DNA from: Bradyrhizobium sp. AZCC 1719
GTDB lineage: Bacteria > Pseudomonadota > Alphaproteobacteria > Rhizobiales > Xanthobacteraceae
Direction of reading: 5' to 3'
NCBI RefSeq assembly: GCF_036924525.1
Contig: NZ_JAZHRU010000001.1
Location: 5,361,001 to 5,425,000 of the forward strand
Length of the DNA stretch: 64,000 nucleotides
The translations under genes were made by a program, and so were the position numbers. Under the pieces are notes generated by a model. It did no database searches, had not been told where the DNA came from, and saw nothing but the letters and a program-made list of their open reading frames with translations. The stretch's first letter is position 1. Each line of letters opens with the position of its first letter. This document shows, piece after piece, positions 59,789 to 64,000 of this stretch.

Positions 59789-59802
59789 TTGATTCACGTC
59801 AA
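59789..59802 (+). promoter_or_regulatory. FixK/FNR box
   Basis: TTGATTCACGTCAA, a perfect TTGA-N6-TCAA. Centre 60 bp upstream of the 64-aa ORF at 59856. Confidence 0.75.
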
Positions 59803-59855
59803 GGCGCCGGGCGCGCTTTGCACTTTGGTGGCGCGCGATCCTGCGAGGTCTCGTT

Positions 59856-60050
59856 GTGACGATGATATCCGCCGTTACGGGAAGATTGACTGCCGCCATC
59901 GGCCGCCTGTTACGGGCAGTCGCGGCCGGGTTCGGGTGCTTGGCCGAACCGAAAAGGATCACGCGCGCGGAGTTGAACGCGTCAGAAGTCTCTCCGGAGC
60001 GAGCGAAGGTTACGCAGGCTTATCTGCCGATTGGCCCGTCCTGCTGTTGA
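59856..60050 (+). CDS. FixK-box-preceded small protein (64 aa)
   Basis: GTG 59856 has GAGG 7 bp upstream (ATG 59862 is the alternative). The frame reads MTMISAVTGRLTAAIGRLLR and AVAAGFGCLAEPKRITRAEL, ending YLPIGPSCC: an amphipathic basic N-terminal helix, a Ser/Glu-containing middle and a terminal Cys-Cys. No family recognised. It has its own FixK box and is followed after 118 bp by fixN with another. It is the second of two tiny FixK-linked units before the oxidase operon. Confidence 0.5.
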   Translation: MTMISAVTGRLTAAIGRLLRAVAAGFGCLAEPKRITRAELNASEVSPERAKVTQAYLPIGPSCC

Positions 60051-60097
60051 GTTCGCACCGAGCCGCATCGCTACGAAATATGCAAAACAGCAAGAAA

Positions 60098-60111
60098 TTG
60101 ACTTCGATCAA
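60098..60111 (+). promoter_or_regulatory. FixK box of the fixNOQP operon
   Basis: TTGACTTCGATCAA, a perfect TTGA-N6-TCAA. Centre 64 bp upstream of the fixN ATG; predicted start of transcription near 60146. Confidence 0.85.
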
Positions 60112-60168
60112 TCTCGCGGTCGCGTCGCTGTGATCAGTGAGACCCATCCGCAGAAGAGAATCTAGCCC

Positions 60169-61818
60169 ATGACCCAATCTCCAACCGCAAAATCGATGAC
60201 GCACGGCGAGGCCGGTCTGGTGCTGGTCTTTTCGCTCACCGCATTCTTTTGCCTGCTTGCTGTGGCCAAGGCGCAGGATACGGCGTTTGCCTTCCATGCC
60301 GCGCTGTCGTCCGCCGCCAGCCTTTGGGCGGTCATTGCGATCGTCAACCGATACTTCGCCCGTCCGGCATCGTTGCCGCCGCAGGAAATCCGTGGCCGTC
60401 CCAACTACAACATGGGCCCGATCAAGTTCGCGGCCGTCATGTCGGTGATCTGGGGTATCGCAGGATTCGCAGTCGGGGTATTGATCGCGTCCCAGCTCGC
60501 ATGGCCTTCGCTGAATCTCGATCTGCCCTGGACGAGCTTTGGCCGCCTGCGGCCGCTGCATACGTCGGCGGTGATCTTTGCCTTCGGCGGCAACGTGCTG
60601 ATCGCAACATCGCTCTACGTCGTGCAGAGAACCTGCCGCGTGCGCCTGGCGGGCGATCTGGCGCCCTGGTTCGTCGTCATCGGCTACAACTTCTTCATCC
60701 TGATTGCCGGCACCGGCTATCTGCTGGGCGTCACCCAATCCAAGGAATATGCCGAGCCGGAGTGGTATGCCGACCTGTGGCTGACGATCGTCTGGGTGGT
60801 GTATCTGCTGGTCTTCCTGGTGACGATCATCAAGCGGAAAGAACCGCACATCTTTGTCGCCAACTGGTTCTATCTCGCCTTCATCGTCACCATCGCTGTC
60901 CTGCATCTCGGCAACAACCCGGCGCTGCCAGTCTCGGTGTTCGGCTCGAAGTCCTATATTGCATGGGGCGGCGTGCAGGACGCCATGTTCCAGTGGTGGT
61001 ACGGGCATAACGCGGTCGGCTTCTTCCTGACCGCCGGCTTCCTCGCCATCATGTATTACTTCATTCCGAAACGCGCGGAGCGGCCGGTCTATTCCTATCG
61101 ACTCTCGATCATTCATTTCTGGGCGATCATCTTTCTGTACATCTGGGCCGGCCCGCACCATCTGCACTACACGGCACTGCCGGACTGGGCGCAGACGCTT
61201 GGCATGACGTTCTCGATCATGCTGTGGATGCCGTCGTGGGGCGGCATGATCAACGGACTGATGACGCTGTCGGGTGCCTGGGACAAGCTGCGGACGGACC
61301 CGGTGCTCCGCATGCTGGTCGTGTCGGTCGCGTTCTACGGCATGGCGACCTTCGAAGGTCCGCTGATGTCGGTCAAGGTCGTGAATTCGCTCAGCCACTA
61401 CACCGACTGGACCATCGGTCACGTGCACGCCGGCGCGCTCGGCTGGGTCGGGTTCGTTTCGTTCGGCGCGCTGTATTGCCTCGTTCCCTGGCTGTGGGAT
61501 CGCAAGGGGCTCTACAGCCTGAAACTGGTCAACTGGCACTTCTGGACCGCCACCATCGGCATCGTGCTCTACATCTCGGCGATGTGGGTGTCGGGAATTT
61601 TGCAGGGCCTGATGTGGCGCGCCTACACCTCGCTCGGTTTCCTCGAATATTCCTTCATCGAAACCGTGGAGGCGATGCATCCCTTCTACATCATCCGTGC
61701 CGCAGGCGGAGCGCTGTTCCTGATCGGGTCGTTGATCATGGCCTATAATCTCTGGATGACGGTGCGCGTTGGCAAAGCGGAAGTGCAAGCGCCCGTCGCT
61801 CTTCAGCCGGCGGAATGA
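60169..61818 (+). CDS. fixN: cbb3-type cytochrome c oxidase subunit I (FixN/CcoN)
   Basis: The protein has 549 residues. It is the catalytic subunit with about 12 helices and His ligands for haem b and the haem b3-CuB centre ([74 protein letters not shown]). The high-affinity proton-pumping oxidase works in microaerobic and symbiotic respiration. First gene of fixNOQP. Confidence 0.97.
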   Translation: MTQSPTAKSMTHGEAGLVLVFSLTAFFCLLAVAKAQDTAFAFHAALSSAASLWAVIAIVNRYFARPASLPPQEIRGRPNYNMGPIKFAAVMSVIWGIAGFAVGVLIASQLAWPSLNLDLPWTSFGRLRPLHTSAVIFAFGGNVLIATSLYVVQRTCRVRLAGDLAPWFVVIGYNFFILIAGTGYLLGVTQSKEYAEPEWYADLWLTIVWVVYLLVFLVTIIKRKEPHIFVANWFYLAFIVTIAVLHLGNNPALPVSVFGSKSYIAWGGVQDAMFQWWYGHNAVGFFLTAGFLAIMYYFIPKRAERPVYSYRLSIIHFWAIIFLYIWAGPHHLHYTALPDWAQTLGMTFSIMLWMPSWGGMINGLMTLSGAWDKLRTDPVLRMLVVSVAFYGMATFEGPLMSVKVVNSLSHYTDWTIGHVHAGALGWVGFVSFGALYCLVPWLWDRKGLYSLKLVNWHFWTATIGIVLYISAMWVSGILQGLMWRAYTSLGFLEYSFIETVEAMHPFYIIRAAGGALFLIGSLIMAYNLWMTVRVGKAEVQAPVALQPAE

Positions 61819-61829
61819 GGAGCACAGAA

Positions 61830-62564
61830 ATGTCTTTCTGGTCACGACATCAAATTTTCGAAAAGAACTCGATCGTGCTGGTCGCGGGAATCCTCGTGGT
61901 GATCGCGATCGGCGGCCTGGTCGAGATCACCCCGCTGTTCTACCTCAAGAGCACGATCGAAAAAGTCGACGGCGTCAGGCCATACACGCCGCTCGAGCTT
62001 GCGGGCCGCAACGTTTATGTTCGCGAGGGCTGCTATCTCTGCCACTCGCAGATGGTCCGGCCGTTGCGTGATGAAATCGAGCGTTACGGCCACTATTCGC
62101 TCGCCGCCGAGAGCATGTACGACCACCCGTTCCAGTGGGGATCCAAGCGTACGGGTCCCGATCTCGCTCGCGTCGGCGGCAAATACTCCGACGAATGGCA
62201 CGTTACGCATCTGAACAATCCGCGCGCGATCGTGCCGCAATCGGTGATGCCCGGTTACGCCTTCCTGTCGCAGACGGAAGTCGACGAGGCCAGCGTCGCG
62301 GCTCATCTCCGCGCTAACCGTGCGGTCGGCGTCCCCTATTCGGAGGACCAGGTCGCCAACGCCGTCGCCGATCTCAAGGCGCAGGCCGATCCTGACAACG
62401 CCGGCGTCGATGCGTTCACCAAGCGCTACCCGAAGGCGGTTGCCCGCAATTTTGACAGCAAGGGCGGCGCGCCGACCGAAATGGATGCGCTGGTCGCGTA
62501 CCTGCAGATGCTCGGCACGCTGGTCGACTTCAAGCTTTACAACGAAAAAGCAAATCTTCGCTGA
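61830..62564 (+). CDS. fixO: cbb3-type cytochrome c oxidase monohaem subunit II (FixO/CcoO)
   Basis: The protein has 244 residues from ATG 61830 (GAGGAG upstream). N-terminal membrane anchor ([20 protein letters not shown]) and haem site CYLCH at 68-72 ([20 protein letters not shown]), the CcoO hallmark. Distal Met is probably in SVMPGYAFL. It passes electrons to FixN. It follows fixN by 11 bp. Confidence 0.97.
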   Translation: MSFWSRHQIFEKNSIVLVAGILVVIAIGGLVEITPLFYLKSTIEKVDGVRPYTPLELAGRNVYVREGCYLCHSQMVRPLRDEIERYGHYSLAAESMYDHPFQWGSKRTGPDLARVGGKYSDEWHVTHLNNPRAIVPQSVMPGYAFLSQTEVDEASVAAHLRANRAVGVPYSEDQVANAVADLKAQADPDNAGVDAFTKRYPKAVARNFDSKGGAPTEMDALVAYLQMLGTLVDFKLYNEKANLR

Positions 62565-62590
62565 GCAAAACTCGCTGAGAAAGTAGAACG

Positions 62591-62755
62591 ATGAAAGCAA
62601 TTCTCGCCGTCCACAATATCGCGTCGGATCTCGTTACATCGGTCTGGACGCCGATCTTCGTCGGAATCTTCATCGCCATCGTGACCTACGCCCTTTGGCC
62701 GCGCAACCAGGCCGTCTTCGACGAAGCGGCGAAAATGCCCTTGCGCGAGGAGTGA
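62591..62755 (+). CDS. fixQ: cbb3-type cytochrome c oxidase small subunit (FixQ/CcoQ)
   Basis: The protein has 54 residues. It starts MKAILAVHNIASDLVTSVWT, has one transmembrane helix (PIFVGIFIAIVTYALWP) and ends KMPLREE. Size, the YALWPRN sequence after the helix and the place between fixO and fixP identify CcoQ, which stabilises the complex. Its GAGGAG near the end precedes the fixP ATG. Confidence 0.93.
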   Translation: MKAILAVHNIASDLVTSVWTPIFVGIFIAIVTYALWPRNQAVFDEAAKMPLREE

Positions 62756-62762
62756 GCCGATC

Positions 62763-63635
62763 ATGACCGAACACAGCGATATCGATCACGTTTCCGGAAG
62801 GGCGACCACCGGCCACGAGTGGGACGGCATCAAGGAGCTCAACACTCCGCTGCCGCGATGGTGGGTGATCACCTTCTATCTGACCATTCTCTGGGCGATC
62901 GGCTATTGGATCGTCTATCCCGCGTGGCCGCTGCTCTGGAGTCACACGACCGGCATCTGGAATTACTCCACCCGCGCCGAGGTCGCTACCGATCTCGCCA
63001 ATCTGGAAAAAATCCGCGGCGACAAGATGGTCGCACTCGGTGCCGCCTCGCTCGAGGAAATCGAGAAGAATCCTGCCTTGCTGGCGCTCGCACGCGCCCG
63101 GGGCAAGACGGTATTCGGCGACAATTGCGCGCCTTGCCACGGCAGCGGCGGCGCAGGCGCGAAGGGGTATCCCAACCTCAACGACGACGAATGGCTGTGG
63201 GGCGGAAGCCTCGACCAGATCATGCAGACGATCCAGTTCGGCGCCCGCTCCGGGCATCAGAAGGCGCATGAGGGTGCCATGCTGGCGTTCGGCAAGGATG
63301 GGGTCCTCAAGAAGGACGAGATCGTCACCGTCGCAAACTACGTCAGGTCGCTGTCGGGGCTGCCGACGGCTGCGGGTTACAACGCAGCGGCCGGCGCGAA
63401 GATCTTCGCTGACAATTGCGCCTCATGCCATGGCGAAAACGGCAAGGGGAACCAGGAACTCGGCGCGCCCAACTTGACCGACAAGATTTGGCTCTATGGA
63501 TCGGACGAGGCGACGCTGGTCGAAACCATCAGCAACGGACGTGCCGGCGTCATGCCTGCCTGGGTCGGTCGTCTCGATCCTTCCACGATCAAGGCGCTGA
63601 CGGTCTACGTCCACTCGCTCGGCGGAGGCAAATAG
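62763..63635 (+). CDS. fixP: cbb3-type cytochrome c oxidase dihaem subunit III (FixP/CcoP)
   Basis: The protein has 290 residues. N-terminal segment with HEWDGIKELNTPLPRWWVIT, a membrane anchor (FYLTILWAIGYWIVYPAWPL) and two class I haem sites CAPCH (Cys122) and CASCH (Cys219). It takes electrons from the bc1 complex or soluble cytochrome c. It starts 7 bp after fixQ. Confidence 0.97.
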   Translation: MTEHSDIDHVSGRATTGHEWDGIKELNTPLPRWWVITFYLTILWAIGYWIVYPAWPLLWSHTTGIWNYSTRAEVATDLANLEKIRGDKMVALGAASLEEIEKNPALLALARARGKTVFGDNCAPCHGSGGAGAKGYPNLNDDEWLWGGSLDQIMQTIQFGARSGHQKAHEGAMLAFGKDGVLKKDEIVTVANYVRSLSGLPTAAGYNAAAGAKIFADNCASCHGENGKGNQELGAPNLTDKIWLYGSDEATLVETISNGRAGVMPAWVGRLDPSTIKALTVYVHSLGGGK

Positions 63636-63666
63636 CGGCCAGGCGATGCTGCGTCGCCGTTCCATT

Positions 63667-63680
63667 TGAGGTGGATCAAA
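63667..63680 (+). promoter_or_regulatory. FixK box of fixG(HIS)
   Basis: TTGAGGTGGATCAA, a perfect TTGA-N6-TCAA. Centre 61 bp upstream of the fixG ATG. Confidence 0.8.
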
Positions 63681-63734
63681 CGCGGCTTCGGGGCTGGGTC
63701 TAGAGTGAACTCCTGAGGCGAGATCAACCCAGCC

Positions 63735-64000
63735 ATGAACAAGACCGTGAACCCGACCGACCTGCAGCTTGACGACGACGGGCCGCTTTATGCGGCCCGC
63801 AAGAAAGTCTATCCGCAGAGCGTCTCCGGAAGTTTCCGCCGGACCAAATGGGGCCTGATGGCGTTCTGCCTCGGGGTCTATTACCTGCTGCCGTTCGCGC
63901 GCTGGAATCGCGGTTTGGGTGCGCCGGACCAGGCGGTGCTGGTCGATCTGCCGAACAGCCGATTCTATTTCTTCTTCATCGAGCTTTGGCCGCAGGAAGT
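63735..64000 (+). CDS. fixG: cbb3 oxidase assembly protein FixG/CcoG (cut off by window edge)
   Basis: ATG 63735 begins MNKTVNPTDLQLDDDGPLYA, continues ARKKVYPQSVSGSFRRTKWG and then the first membrane segment (LMAFCLGVYYLLPFARW) and PNSRFYFFFIELWPQE. The ARKKVYPQSVSGSFRR to W-N-R pattern is the CcoG N-terminus. CcoG is a polytopic ferredoxin-like protein that helps copper delivery to cbb3 oxidase. The 4Fe-4S motifs lie beyond the window. fixHIS would be expected downstream. Confidence 0.93.
   Translation, partial: MNKTVNPTDLQLDDDGPLYAARKKVYPQSVSGSFRRTKWGLMAFCLGVYYLLPFARWNRGLGAPDQAVLVDLPNSRFYFFFIELWPQE

Noticed and set aside
60010..61845. A 611-codon open frame on the minus strand opposite fixN
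   Set aside because: It is fully antisense to the unmistakable fixN gene. The translation is rich in His, Arg and Asp with no domain. Such frames arise from high-GC codon bias.
1..64000. CRISPR array, prophage, rRNA operon or replication origin
   Set aside because: No regularly spaced direct repeats, phage structural or integrase genes, rRNA segments or DnaA-box clusters were seen.

Overview
The window looks like a chromosome segment of a Bradyrhizobium-type alphaproteobacterium (order Hyphomicrobiales). The evidence is the high GC content, the linked fixL-fixJ-frrA-fixK2 cascade, the fixNOQP-fixG oxidase operon, a nasT-nasS-nirA nitrite-assimilation unit, and two families of GC-rich palindromic intergenic repeats of a kind I recall from Bradyrhizobium. 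FixL His200, Arg220 and His291 and FixK2 Cys183 fall at the residue numbers I recall for the B. japonicum proteins.

Layout. 1-2.8 kb: accessory-looking DNA (cut-off LysR regulator, Bug-type binding protein, methyltransferase, IS5-type transposase remnant) lying against the 3' end of a tRNA-Arg gene. 2.8-6.1 kb: tRNA-Arg, an acetylornithine-aminotransferase-like gene preceded by what looks like a leaderless arginine-rich leader peptide and terminator hairpin, then rimO. 6.1-11.7 kb: nasT-nasS, a sigma-54-type promoter, nirA and a CysJ-like flavoprotein. 11.9-17.6 kb: a small membrane protein, an amidohydrolase with a 3' frameshift, pxpBCA (5-oxoprolinase), and an RraA-like/cupin pair. 17.6-21 kb: secreted and hypothetical proteins and a periplasmic PheC-like dehydratase. 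21-28 kb: a sugar-type ABC transporter operon with a hydroxyacid dehydrogenase and an amidase. 28.4-34.9 kb: single catabolic and envelope genes.

35-64 kb is an oxygen-response region. FixL (haem PAS histidine kinase) phosphorylates FixJ, which activates fixK2. FixK2 then acts through TTGA-N6-TCAA boxes. I find eleven such boxes (one with a mismatch), most about 60-95 bp upstream of start codons. They precede frrA, three units headed by universal stress or phasin/PHB genes, a five-gene P-type ATPase/membrane unit, an Mla-like ABC transporter, a small cytochrome c, a cysteine-bearing Fnr-type regulator, two very small ORFs, fixNOQP and fixG. Together these would rebuild the respiratory chain, store carbon as PHB, remodel the envelope and protect the cell when oxygen falls.

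The best candidates for something undescribed are: (1) the arginine-rich leaderless leader upstream of the argD-like gene; (2) a FixK-box-driven transcript of about 100 nt, with a near-leaderless 26-codon ORF, on the minus strand at 34.9-35.0 kb; (3) two FixK-box-preceded microproteins of 46 and 64 aa just upstream of fixN; (4) a predicted leaderless FixK promoter for frrA. I saw no CRISPR array, phage module, rRNA operon or replication origin.
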